The translations under genes were made by a program, and so were the position numbers. The notes beneath the pieces are model-generated. The model was not told where the DNA came from, did no database searches, and saw only the letters and a list, made by a program, of their open reading frames with translations. From positions 43,179,436 through 43,243,435 of the forward strand of contig CM040088.1 in NCBI GenBank assembly GCA_022496805.1: a stretch of 64,000 nt of DNA, in the 5' to 3' direction. Below, piece after piece: positions 1-10,464 of this stretch (positions within the stretch are counted from its first letter, which is position 1; every line of letters begins with the position of its first letter). Source of the stretch: Pohlia nutans (lineage: Eukaryota > Streptophyta > Bryopsida > Bryales > Mniaceae).

Positions 1-3000
1 CGCCATGTGTTGACTCACCACGCTAATTAGATACGCAAGGTCGGGCCGTGTCGCAATCATCGCATACATCAATGACCCCACCGCTTGCTTGTATGGCACC
101 TCCGCCATCGATTTAGCCTCCATCGCATACTCCTCCTCCGAAAGCTTGACGAGCTTGGAGTTTGCATCCAATGGTGTTGCCACGGGCTTACAATCCTCCA
201 TCCCGAATCTCTTGAGCACGTCCATCACATACTTGCCTTGACTCATGGTGATAGTGCGTGTAGCCCTGTCTCGCACAAACTCAACACCAAGACAAAAGTG
301 CAATTCTCCAAGATCACTCATCTCGTACTCTCTCTCAAGCATGCCTTTTAATGCATTCATTAAACTCATGAGGCTTGCAAGAATGATCAAATCATCAACA
401 TATATGATCACAATCACCACATGTTGCCCCTCTTGCATGAAGTAGAGACTATGATCCGCAATGCTCCTAGTAAACCCGTGTGCAACCAAGAACGTGTCAA
501 TCTTTTGGTACCACGCTCTTGGAGATTGTTTCAACCCATACAATGATTTTTGCAACTTACAAACAAGGTGCTCATTACCTTGTTGCACAAACCCCTCAGG
601 TTGCACCATGTCGATGTCCTCCTCCAAATCGCTATTCAAAAATGCGGTCTTCACATCCATTTGATGCATCTCCAAGTCCAAGGCCGCTCCAATGGCAAGA
701 ATGCATCGAATGGTGGTGAACTTGGCGACGGGAGCAAATGTCTCGTGAAAGTCCACCCCATGCACTTGCGCGAACCCCTTGGCTACTAATCTTGCCTTGT
801 GACGCACAACAATACCCGAAACATCCCTCTTTGTCCGAAACACCCATTTGCAACCAATGGGGTTGCGATCCTTTGGAATGGGAGTTAATTGCCACGTACC
901 GTTAGCAATTAGAGAGTCGTACTCCTCTTGCATGGCGCGCTCCCACTTGACCGCATCCTCACCTTGCATGGCTTCTCGAATGGTCAATGGACCATCCGAT
1001 AACGCCACATTCGCATGCTCGTCCTCCACTTGAGGGAAGATGTGGTTCTTCCACCATTCTCCAGGTGGCTTGCGCGATCTCTCGAGGTACCGCCGCTCGC
1101 TTGAAGAAACTTGCTCCTCTTGCGTGCCCTTTGCGCCATTCTTGGCCTTTGAGCTTGAAGGCGCTTCAACAACCTCCGTGTCGCCAGCTTCGTCATCACC
1201 GTCATCATCACCTACATCAACAACACTAAGAGACTTGGAGGGTGTGTCCACCAAAACGTCTCCACTACTCCCACTTGGACCAACCTCCAAAGGAGCCTCC
1301 ATCGTAGACTCCTCACAAAATGTCACATCACGTGACCGAATGATCTTCCTCGTGTCCACCGACATGAGTCTATACGCCTTGGTACCTTCACAATACCCAA
1401 GAAACACACATTTCAAGGCCTTAGCCTCGAGTTTCGTCCTCCGTTCGTCAGGAACCTTCGCATATGCAATGCATCCGAAGATGCGCATGTGTGCAACACA
1501 TGGTTGCCTCCCACTCCACGCTTGCTCCGGCGTCATGCCTTCAACCGCGCTTGTTGGACACCGATTGCGTGTGTATACCGCATTCACCACCGCTTCCGCC
1601 CAAAGGTCCAACTTCAAGTTTTGAGCGTGCAACATGCTCCTCGCCATCTCTACAATGGTGCGATTTGCGCGCTCCGCAACTCCATTTTGTTGAGGCGTGT
1701 ACGGGGCCGAAGTTTGGCGTGCGATGCCTTCATTCTTCAAAAGCTCGTCAAATTTCTTGGACATGTACTCGCCGCCATTGTCCGACCGAAACACCTTGAT
1801 CTTCAACTCGGATTGGTTCTCCACCAATGTCTTGAACTCCTTGAACTTCTCAAAGCACTCACTCTTGGCTTTGATAGGGTAGAGCCATATCTTCCTTGAA
1901 AAATCATCGATGAAGGTCACAAAGTACTTGCAACCTCCCATCGATGTGGTCTTCATGGGGCCACACACATCCGAATGCACGATCTCCAAAACTTTTGTGG
2001 CCCGTGTCGCCCCTTCACCCGCAAATGGCAACCGTTGTTGCTTGCCTTCAATGCAACCTTCACACGTGAATGTAGAAGCATCCACTTTCAATTGATGAAG
2101 GTCCATACCGCTTACCATGCCGCGTAGTGTCTTCACACTCTTGATGTTCAAATGGCCAAGTCGACGATGCCACAACGCCAACTTGTCGTCCTTCAAGTTT
2201 GAATGCGCCAACGCCGCCGATTCCTTCGAATGCACCTTGGAGAACTTGATGTGGTACAAGCCCTCGTGTTCTTCAATGATGGCCATCTCATCTCGACTCG
2301 GTGACAACACATAACACCCCTTATCACTAAACTCAACCCTCAAGTGCTTTGCCACTAGTTGCCTCACCGATAGTAAATTTGCCGTTAATTTGGGAACGTG
2401 GAGGACATCTTGGATAGTGATTGTCTTCACACGACCCCTCACCTCGGTGTCTACAACAATTTGGCCCTTGCCAACGGCCTCAAGCACCGTATCATCTCCC
2501 AAAATCACTCTCCTTGGATTAATGAGAGCATACGAATGAAAACAAGTTTTATGTGGTGACATGTGGCTTGTAGCCCCCGAATCAACAATCCAATCACTCG
2601 TACTACCATTGCACGATACATTGCTTGCCATGTTTGCATACTCATCACCAACCTCAATCCAATCACTCATGCTTGCATCACCCTCGATACCATCACTCAT
2701 GCTTGCATCACCCTCGATGCCATCGCTCATGCTTGCCTCATATCTAGCCGTAAATGCGTACTCATCATCGTCACGAGTTTTAGTGTTGTTTGCACTCTCC
2801 CCTTTCTCATCCCTCTTGCGTTTGAAGCAAAATTTGGCAATGTGGCCCTTCTTACCACAATAGAAGCACACCTTGTCGCTTGAGCTCCCACCGCCTCCAT
2901 TCTTGGATTGCTTCGCCACGAGTGCCGCTCCATCTTCTCGAGACTCGTTCTCCTTTCGCCGCGAAAGCTCGTGCAACAACCGTGAGGTCACATAGTCCAA

Positions 3001-3543
3001 TGTGAGCTCCGTAATGGGTCTTGACTCCATCGCCACGATGAGGTACTCGTATGATGATGGAAGGCTCTCCAAAAGTGTCATCACGATGTCACCATCCGTA
3101 ACCGACACGTCGCAACCGTTGAGTTGATCCGCGAGAGCTTTGACCTTGTTGATGTGCGCCAACATGTCATCTTCTTCGCCCATCTTGATGGTGAAGAACT
3201 TGCGCCTCAAAAACAAAATGTTGGCCAATGTTTTCGCTTCGTGAATGTTGCAAAGCTTGGACCATGCTTCCGCGGGTGTCTTGCACGAACGAATGTGCGC
3301 AAGTTGCGAATCCGCGAGGTTGAGTGCCAAAATGGCAAATGCCTTCTTCTCCCTCCTCGTGTACGCTTGCATGATCCTAGGATCCGTAGAAGAGAAAGGA
3401 GGTTCCTCACTACCCTCGACAATCTCCCACAACTCCTTCTCGGCCATCACCATCTCCATTTTGAACTTCCACAAGTGGAAATTCACCCCATCGAACTTGT
3501 CCACGACCTTGGGACCCTCACCCTCACCCTCAAAAGATGCCAT
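1..3543 (-). CDS. copia gag-pol polyprotein, 3'-truncated by window edge
   Basis: This encodes the single Gag-protease-integrase-reverse transcriptase polyprotein of a Ty1/copia retrotransposon. The start is the ATG at 3541-3543, giving MASFEGEGEG. An upstream GTG in frame is less likely. Read along the minus strand it shows a Gag region, a CCHC knuckle (near 2870), the protease motif DSGATSHM (near 2580), a GAG-pre-integrase HHCC region, integrase DNGGEY and NGVAER (near 1775 and 1680), and the YVDD reverse transcriptase motif (near 400). The frame appears open from 3543 to the window edge, which suggests a recent, possibly intact copy. The RNase H domain would lie outside the window. Confidence 0.9.
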   Translation of the reverse strand, partial: MASFEGEGEGPKVVDKFDGVNFHLWKFKMEMVMAEKELWEIVEGSEEPPFSSTDPRIMQAYTRREKKAFAILALNLADSQLAHIRSCKTPAEAWSKLCNIHEAKTLANILFLRRKFFTIKMGEEDDMLAHINKVKALADQLNGCDVSVTDGDIVMTLLESLPSSYEYLIVAMESRPITELTLDYVTSRLLHELSRRKENESREDGAALVAKQSKNGGGGSSSDKVCFYCGKKGHIAKFCFKRKRDEKGESANNTKTRDDDEYAFTARYEASMSDGIEGDASMSDGIEGDASMSDWIEVGDEYANMASNVSCNGSTSDWIVDSGATSHMSPHKTCFHSYALINPRRVILGDDTVLEAVGKGQIVVDTEVRGRVKTITIQDVLHVPKLTANLLSVRQLVAKHLRVEFSDKGCYVLSPSRDEMAIIEEHEGLYHIKFSKVHSKESAALAHSNLKDDKLALWHRRLGHLNIKSVKTLRGMVSGMDLHQLKVDASTFTCEGCIEGKQQRLPFAGEGATRATKVLEIVHSDVCGPMKTTSMGGCKYFVTFIDDFSRKIWLYPIKAKSECFEKFKEFKTLVENQSELKIKVFRSDNGGEYMSKKFDELLKNEGIARQTSAPYTPQQNGVAERANRTIVEMARSMLHAQNLKLDLWAEAVVNAVYTRNRCPTSAVEGMTPEQAWSGRQPCVAHMRIFGCIAYAKVPDERRTKLEAKALKCVFLGYCEGTKAYRLMSVDTRKIIRSRDVTFCEESTMEAPLEVGPSGSSGDVLVDTPSKSLSVVDVGDDDGDDEAGDTEVVEAPSSSKAKNGAKGTQEEQVSSSERRYLERSRKPPGEWWKNHIFPQVEDEHANVALSDGPLTIREAMQGEDAVKWERAMQEEYDSLIANGTWQLTPIPKDRNPIGCKWVFRTKRDVSGIVVRHKARLVAKGFAQVHGVDFHETFAPVAKFTTIRCILAIGAALDLEMHQMDVKTAFLNSDLEEDIDMVQPEGFVQQGNEHLVCKLQKSLYGLKQSPRAWYQKIDTFLVAHGFTRSIADHSLYFMQEGQHVVIVIIYVDDLIILASLMSLMNALKGMLEREYEMSDLGELHFCLGVEFVRDRATRTITMSQGKYVMDVLKRFGMEDCKPVATPLDANSKLVKLSEEEYAMEAKSMAEVPYKQAVGSLMYAMIATRPDLAYLISVVSQHMA

Positions 3544-4360
3544 GATCCTCACTTACGTATGCCTCCCCACACAAATGAAACCCTAAACTCAAACACACAA
3601 CTTGATTTTGTGATTTTTGCTTTGATATTGCACCTTTGTGCACCCAATGGGTTTAAAACAACCCCAAACACTAGATCAGCACTTTTGTGCTCCACACACG
3701 CCTCCCAACACTCAAATGTGAGAACCCTCACCCAAAAATGCAAAGAGGCTCACCAAAACCCCTCAAATCACTCAATGGAGCTCAAAACAACTCCAAATGC
3801 TTCAATACGACGCCTTAGTGTCCCCAAACACTCAATGCACGTCAATGACACCTTTGTGTCCTTCAAGAGCACTCACTCAATGCACATGAACTCACACAAG
3901 TCCCTCAAAACCCCAATCGCATTGAAATTGCTCAAAACCGCACCTTTGTGCACAAACTAGCTCCAAATGAAAATTTGAGCACCCCAAGAGCATGAAACAC
4001 ATGCAACACCTCAAAGCAAGTGCCTAATCACTAGGATCAGATGGTAGACCCTCCACGAGAGTCTTCACACCTCACAAATCACTTGCATTTACTCAAATGC
4101 TCACAATTGAACCAAACGAAGTTCCACTCGCAACGAAGAGATAGAAGAAAGAAAAGAAGGAGATCAAGGGAAGAAATTGACCAAAGAGAGTGCTCCAACA
4201 TGTAACTTCAGCCCATGCACACCTCCAAGAAACACCAACGCTTCAACAAGCTCCAAAACCTCCAACAATGCTCCAAAACCGCCCGTTGCGCACCGACCTC
4301 AAAATACTTGCACAAATGCAATCTAATACTCATGAAACACACATGAGTGGGCCCATAACC
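3544..4360 (-). other. 5' leader of copia alpha with primer-binding site
   Basis: This untranslated leader lies between LTR and Gag start. It is rich in CTCAA and CACTC-type repeats. At 4345-4360 the minus strand reads GGTTATGGGCCCACTC directly after the LTR. That is complementary to the anticodon-stem region of initiator methionine tRNA, as in the half-tRNA primer of Drosophila copia and yeast Ty5. Confidence 0.8.
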
Positions 4361-4618
4361 TATTGAAGGTAGAGAAGATTGCACAAGGCACACACACAAA
4401 CACAAGGAATGCGTAGAAAGAGATAATCTTTACTCAAAGGCCTTCCACCTTAAGTAGTGTACACTAGGAGGTCACCATGGACAAACCATATGGGATAACT
4501 CATCACAAGGACACTCTAGAGATCAGCCCATGCCTAACCCCTCCTCCCACACACCATTATTTAGCACCCGTACGTCTTTGGCTTCTAGCAATACTACGTT
4601 GCATCAATTACCTCAATA
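4361..4618 (-). repeat. 5' LTR of copia alpha (258 bp)
   Basis: On the minus strand it begins TATTGAGGTAATTG and ends CTACCTTCAATA. It matches the LTRs at 14840, 20042 and 55462. The termini form a perfect TATTGA/TCAATA inverted repeat instead of TG/CA. Confidence 0.93.
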
Positions 4619-5689
4619 GTTTCCAATTTCGTATAACTTAGAAAGAGAATCTACACAGAGATGACGAATCTATTATAATTGAGTCAAACTCTATGAGCCG
4701 TTTTGCTGTCTACAGTATCTTCTATTATTTTTGAATGAAATTGGGATTGTAATTTAAGAAATGCTTGCAAAATTTATTTAAAAACAGTAATTAAAAACAT
4801 GATGAATCAAATCGTACAGATTTCATTTTTACAATGACATTTATAGCTTAAGTTTATTCTATACATCAACAAGCATATTTTATGTTTTTCATCCAAGAAA
4901 TTTATAACCATTATCAAATAAACAGTGCTGATTAAGGACGTTAAAGGGTTCAAGATTGAGTTCGCTAATTGATAATAAAAAAATTTAGGAAAAATAGGAG
5001 GAAAACTAGCTGGATTGTCTTCAATGGCCGTACACCTACCAATCAGGGTATTAGTTTTGGATAATTGGAGTAACCATGTCATGCTGTACAATTACATTTT
5101 TTTCCAATTGCATTTATAAAAAAAGAACTATTTTCTTTGTAGATCAAATCAATGTCATAGTATTGGGCAATTGTATTTTTTTGTCATAATAGTCCTAAGT
5201 ATTGTTTATACTTCAATTCTTGAAGCCACTAATATTAATACTTTAAATGTATGGAGAACCAGATTGGTTAAGGGATATAATATACTACCACTATAAAAAG
5301 AGCACTTTTAATAACAGCTGAGAGGACCAAAATATCTGACACTAAATTGCTAAATTTTCGATTCAAAGAAAGAGTGCAGTGTTTTCATGTGCTTATGTAG
5401 TCTAGAACTTAAATATGAGTAAGGGTTTTTTTCTTAAAAAAATTCCGGTTTCCAGTTTAGTGTAACTTAGATAGAGAATCTACACAAAGTCAGATGACGA
5501 GTCCTGCTTTTGTGCGGAAATCCATTATTGTGTCAAATTCTATTAGCCATATTTTTGTCTACAGTTCTAAAGTACCGCGGACTTTATGGACCCTATCATA
5601 GTTACTTGGATGTGGGTTGACGGTTTGAAATCTCTATCCCAGTTGGCGCCATTTCTTCCCGCCTAATCGTCTATAAGTTATTACGCGAG
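4619..5689. repeat. AT-rich spacer with a diverged direct repeat
   Basis: The block at 4619-4716 (starting GTTTCCAATTTC) recurs in diverged form at 5448-5565 (starting GTTTCCAGTTTAG). Both contain AGAGAATCTACACA, GATGACGA and TGTCTACAGT in the same order. The DNA between is AT-rich with no convincing gene. The repeat may mark an old element whose end was hit by copia alpha. Confidence 0.55.
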
Positions 5690-5889
5690 GCTGAAAACTT
5701 CTTTTCCTCATTTCTTCTTGCGTTTGAGCGCACAATATCACTTCAGTTCCGCGCACTGTGGAATCAACTGAGGGGGAAGGTTACGTTGCTCAAGTATTGC
5801 GACGGCTGCGTGGACGCCGTGGACTTGTGGAAGTGCTGCACCGGGGCTGAAGATTTCTTTTCGGAGGCGCTGAAGTCTCGACGGTTTTC
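5690..5889 (+). other. possible first exon of an unidentified gene
   Basis: This GC-richer island ends at a strong donor-like sequence (TTTTC then GTAAGT at 5890). One frame upstream of the donor is open for about 40 codons (reads VDAVDLWKCCTGAEDF), but I see no continuation exon. It could be a leader exon or a chance island. Confidence 0.25.
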
Positions 5890-6172
5890 GTAAGTTATTT
5901 CAAACTTTCTTGGCATTGAAGCTTTCTCTGTGCTTTCGGTTTAGGGTTTCACGGATAGAACCCAGCCATGCTCAGAAATGTCGTTTAGCTTTGCAAGTGA
6001 CTAATGTCCCGGATGCAAGCGACCAATGTTAACTTTCTCCTTACTATCAGTTGATATTCCGGGTTGCAACAGCGATCGCAAAACTGTTCTCACAATTTCG
6101 ACCGATGCATTTCTGGAATCCACAGCGCGGGTTCGGAGGTACCCGATAATCTCGCCGTGAATTCCGGGAGTA

Positions 6173-7204
6173 TTCAGCTCGACCCAAGCTGAATAGTGAT
6201 ACATGTGGACTATGATAATTCAGCTCGACTCGAGCTAAACTGAATGATTCTATCCAACGCTCTCAAATGATATCTACGTACGATATCATTCAGCTCGATT
6301 CGAGCTGAACTGATAAGATGAGTTCTTTATATGTTCCGCTCGAACAACGATATTCAGCTCGAGTCGATCTAAACATGCAGTCGTAGACAGATATAATAAT
6401 GAGGTGGCGCTCGAACTATTCAGCTCGATTCGAGCTAAAAGAACTCCTCGATCTGCTATTCTAACACCTTACTGACTCATTCCGACGGATATCAAAGACA
6501 AAACAGGTAAAATGTTTAACCAATGGATCAGCCCATTCTGATATGTTCCCCTAGGGAACACGACTAGCGCATTTCAGGTCGATTCGACCTGAACTGGTAC
6601 ATCCGTAATTTTGAAGTCCTATTCAAGTAACGAAGTGCATCATGGATTGTTCAACTCGACTCGAGCTAAACTGAACATCCCGGGAATCAGAAAATGTGAC
6701 TCAGTCGCTACAATTTACTTTATATCTACAGATACTAAAAACCATGTCGAGATAGTATAAGGGTGTCGAAGTCGCCGTCTGACATCAGGCATGCTAATGA
6801 GGACAGTCGGACTGGCAGTCTTTCATAACCTTCAATATACTGATCAAGATGACCGCAGTTCAGATCGAATCGACCTGAATGTTACCTAGTGAGACCTCTG
6901 AATTTTAAATGTGACATAACCTTCTACTGTACAATACTGCTTTCGTACACAACATGTACCACACTCAATATCTGTCTGTATCACATTCATACCATATTAA
7001 TCAGGTCGACTCGACCTAATACACCATCCTCTGCAGTTTAAGGGAATCTCAGTTATTGTTGTGCTAGCTGTTGCAATTCCTCACTGATATGTACTGACGG
7101 AATACGCAGGTATTATCAGTATTGTGTCTACATTGAAAACCAGCCCAACCTAAATGAGTATATGAGGTCCATGATCATTAGACTTTAGATCGAGTTGGGC
7201 TGAA
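6173..7204. repeat. cluster of ten 21-bp odd palindromes
   Basis: Ten copies of one motif start at 6173, 6219, 6289, 6353, 6419, 6573, 6650, 6859, about 7000 and 7184. Each has a 10-bp half-site of the type TTCAGCTCGA or TTCAGGTCGA, one central base, then the near reverse complement ending CTGAA or CTAAA. The first five are 46-70 bp apart, the rest more widely spaced. The copy at 6573-6593 is a perfect palindrome, and the last copy is degenerate. The DNA between copies is not repeated. A separate small palindrome lies at 6544-6558 (GTTCCCCTAGGGAAC). Confidence 0.85.
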
Positions 7205-7499
7205 GTGGTGCACTCTGTTTTCTGGAGCATTCTTTCTATTGATTTCTTCTTGTTCCTTAACGTTGTTTCACATATCATGATCTTCACGTTCAATGGACCC
7301 AACCCTCATTCCCTGTCAACAACACCGATTCTTCTAACGACGAAGCTCAAATTCATGACGAAATGAATATCGACATTCCGGAGTGCGAAGGCATTCCGCG
7401 TCGTCTATGGAATACCAAGTGTGTCACTCTATTCAATGAGAATGGCATCCTTGTTGGCGAGGGTACTTGCCACAGTGTGAACTCGGACCTTGTGCTTAA
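7205..7499. other. spacer without recognisable feature
   Basis: I see no gene, repeat or element end here. Short open frames exist on both strands but look like chance. Confidence 0.5.
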
Positions 7500-8170
7500 T
7501 GCCGGTGCACACTTGCCCATTCGAGATCCAGAACTACTGAGACCACGAATCAGACTTCGTGCACTCCATGGCATTCGAGATCTAGAACTTGAGAACACGT
7601 GAGCACTGCCGGTGCACACCTTTGCAGTCAAGATCCAGAACTCCAGAGTGTCGGTCCACACCTTTGCATTCGAGATCCAGACTTTGAAAGTGTCGTGCAC
7701 ACCTTACAGTTCGAGATCCAGAACTACTGCATACAAATCCTAAACCAGTTGCGGCCAATACCATTCGAGATACAGAACTTGAGAACACGTGAGCACTACT
7801 GGTGCACACCTTTGCATTCGAGATCTTGAACTACTGAGACCACAAATCAGGCTTCCTACACTCCATGGCATTCGAGATCCAGAACCTGAGAACTCAATAT
7901 CCGCCGAGGTGCAAACCTTCCCATTCGAGATCCAGAGCTAGTGAGTCCACGAAGCAGTGCCGGTGCACTCCATGATATTCAAGATACAGAACTTGAGAAC
8001 ACAATCGCACTGCCGGTGCACACCTTCCCATTCGAGATATCACAAACATAAATGCAGTGCCGATGCTCAAACCCTAAATTGTGATATCACGAACACGGAC
8101 CCAGAATCGAGAGAGGCCCAAAATGGAGAGGGAGCCAGATTCGAGAGGGACACCAGAATCGAGAGGGACA
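7500..8170. repeat. degenerate tandem array of TTCGAGATCCAGAAC units
   Basis: About a dozen imperfect copies of CATTCGAGATCCAGAAC, alternating with GTGCACACCTT-type segments and GAGAACACGTGAGCACTGCC, are spaced roughly 50-80 bp apart. Near 8100-8165 the array passes into short AGAATCGAGAGGGACACC repeats. Open frames through it on both strands are by-products of the repetition. Confidence 0.75.
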
Positions 8171-8733
8171 CCAAAATCGAGGTGACGTGAATTGAAAAAT
8201 TGTTTAGGCGAGAAACCAGCCCCATCGTGAGAGATTCCAGTCATGGGCAGCACATGACAATTTCAACCTCAGCTCCATACCTCAGTTCCATTTGCAATCA
8301 AATCCCATCAAAACTCGGGGGAATCCCAATTTTGTTTTATATCTAGAGAAAAATTACATGAAATAAAAAAAACAATTAAGAGTAATAAGAACTCGAATTG
8401 TGTTTGTTTTACACAAAATTATGTAATTTATATTTTTTTAAGTTCTACCTCAGTACCACGAAAACTAAACATCATATAAACTCTGAAAAAAGAGAAGATT
8501 TTACACAAAGTGTTTCGTAATTACCCATCAATAAGCCACAATCATAGAGTTTTAATTTGAATAACTAAATATTATATGTGACTATTTAAAGTATATATCA
8601 GGAGTCACTAACGTCCCTAGCCCCAGAAATAGAAAAATTGTGTCAATTGTGACGTATTATCAAAATAAACCTGCTAGATTGATGTTTATTGATGTATAAT
8701 GACCAAAATTAATGTGTAAAATCATAGAAAAAT
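8171..8733. other. AT-rich spacer
   Basis: Non-coding AT-rich sequence between two repeat arrays. I see nothing else in it. Confidence 0.5.
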
Positions 8734-9260
8734 TGAATCAGGCACTCATGAATGTGAGACTACGAGGTTTGAGAGGCACCTAAATTGTAGTGCCGGCACT
8801 AACCATTATAAATATGAAGTCTAACCTCGCCCCAAAATCTCCCAAACTTAAGCAAAATATTCACTTGCAAGTTCAAATTTCGTGCACATGACTCAGTTGA
8901 AGTTGAATCTGGCACTCAAGAACGTGAGACCAGGAGCTTTGAGAGGCACCTAAATTGTGATGCCGGCACTAACCATTACAAATATGAAGTCTAACCTCGC
9001 CCAAAAATCTCCCAAACTTAAGCAAAATATTCACTTGCAAGTTCAAATTTCGTGCACATGACTCAGTTGAGGTTGAATCTGGCACTCAAGAATGTGAGAC
9101 CACGAGCTTTGAGAGGCACCTAAATTGTGATGCCGGCACCAACCATTACAAATATGAAGTCTAACCTCGCTCCAAAATCTCCCAAACTTAAGCAAAATAT
9201 TCACTAGCAAGTTCAGATTTCGAACACATGACTCAGTTGTGGTTGAATCTGTCACTCAAA
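8734..9260. repeat. 170-bp tandem repeat, about three copies
   Basis: Units begin at GAATCAGGCACTCA (8734), GAATCTGGCACTCA (8904 and 9074) and GAATCTGTCACTCA (9245), so the period is 170-171 bp. Each unit contains ACCTAAATTG, GCCGGCAC, CCTCGC.CCAAAATC and CACATGACTCAGTTG. The copies are similar but not identical. Confidence 0.9.
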
Positions 9261-9785
9261 AACTCTAGACCACGAGGCATGAGAGGCACTTGAAATGTAG
9301 TCCTGCTGGCTCTGACTTTCATTCTCAGTGCATTGTGTCTCCATGTGGTTGTCTTCGTTCTGGTGATCAGTGCTCTCCACTTCCATCTGCTGCTCAGAAG
9401 CCATCCCAAACACTCGTGCTTCGACCTCTAAGTCCACTGCCTGCACGACAACAACAAATACTTAAAGTGCTCGACAAGGGAGTCCAAATGATTCTAAATA
9501 AGTCACGGCTCCGCCATCGGAGACTTCCATTGGTCTCTAAAAGATTGACAGTTGACACTATATGTTAGTACTTACCGTGTTCTCGAAGTCGCAAGATTTC
9601 ATGTCCTCTTCTTTGCTTTCACCAAGACTGGGCTGCTCTTCTTATTCGTGGCTCTCTTCTATGGATATCTGTTTTGAAGTTGTGGGTGATTTTCTTGTTT
9701 CCTCATCTCGGCCCACGCCCACGCCATCTACTTGTTCCTTTCTCAACATTCTAGTTCTCCCTAGAGTTTTAGAGCTACTATGATA
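9261..9785 (-). pseudogene. acidic, Gln/Glu-rich gene fragment with one intron (fragment F)
   Basis: On the minus strand, an exon ending near 9575 at a GTAAGTAC donor joins a second exon beginning at 9446 after a GTCGTGCAG acceptor. The second exon reads ASEQQMEVESTDHQNED and is rich in E, Q and S, like a disordered tail. The first exon has an in-frame TAA between ESHE and EEQPSLGESKEED. I recognise no domain. It may be the tail of a gene related to the other multi-exon genes here, but this rests on composition and splice signals alone. Confidence 0.35.
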
Positions 9786-10464
9786 TAGTGTTGTCTTTCT
9801 CTTCCTTCTCATCCTCCTCTACCTTCTCTCCTTTATCTTCATGCGCTCGCAGGCTCCGATGCTATTCTAATAATCCAGATATGAGAATTATACACTACTC
9901 TTAGGAAAACACTTCTATAAGTATAGCTTAGTGAACTTCTTTCCAACATGTCAATCACCAACTTGACGCTCTAAAGTATACCATTGGAATCATATGATCC
10001 TATATTGCTGCTACAAAACTGGCGCATCGTGAGCTTGGCGGCAAACACTCAAAACTGATCCCCAAATATCAATCCAATACCTACCTTACTTAGGGTACTG
10101 CCCCATTATATCCCTGCAAAGTTGAATTTTCTATTTGTTACCCATAATGCTCCTCGTGTCCACGAATGATTTTAGTCATCTGTCAGAGTAATGACGGTTG
10201 CTTACAATTATCTTAAATCTAGAACGGGTGCGCCGGACCCTAAACCTAGCCTTTTTCATTACCAAGTCAGAAGTTCATGCCTCCCCAAATTAGTCCTATG
10301 TCGTGTCTTCTACAATCACGCTTCTGGATGTACACGCCATTTTCTGAATTCATATCCAACTTGCCCCTCCTCCCAAAGCGTACTTATACTGATTTCCACT
10401 TGTACTCAAGTCTCATATGCGAGTGCATCATATTAGTTCCTATTTGCTCCTCGAGTTCCAGGTT
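9786..10464. other. upstream region of gene A
   Basis: No convincing coding exon. It may hold promoter and 5' exons of gene A, since the sequence before 10461 (GAGTTCCAG) could be a splice acceptor. I could not place an upstream exon. Confidence 0.35.

Larger units (their letters stand above)
1..4618 (-). mobile_element. Ty1/copia element alpha, right part
   Basis: The element lies on the minus strand and runs off the left edge, so its 3' LTR and RNase H end are not visible. It is nearly identical to the complete copy at 14840-20299, with a constant offset of 15681 bp and only scattered substitutions. Its 5' LTR (4361-4618) ends at CCTCAATA, followed by host-like DNA. The target duplication on the other side is outside the window. 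Confidence 0.95.

Noticed and set aside
85..3960. Long plus-strand frames over copia alpha, including one of 278 codons (3124-3960)
   Set aside because: They are antisense shadows of the gag-pol frame and recur at the same place in every copy.
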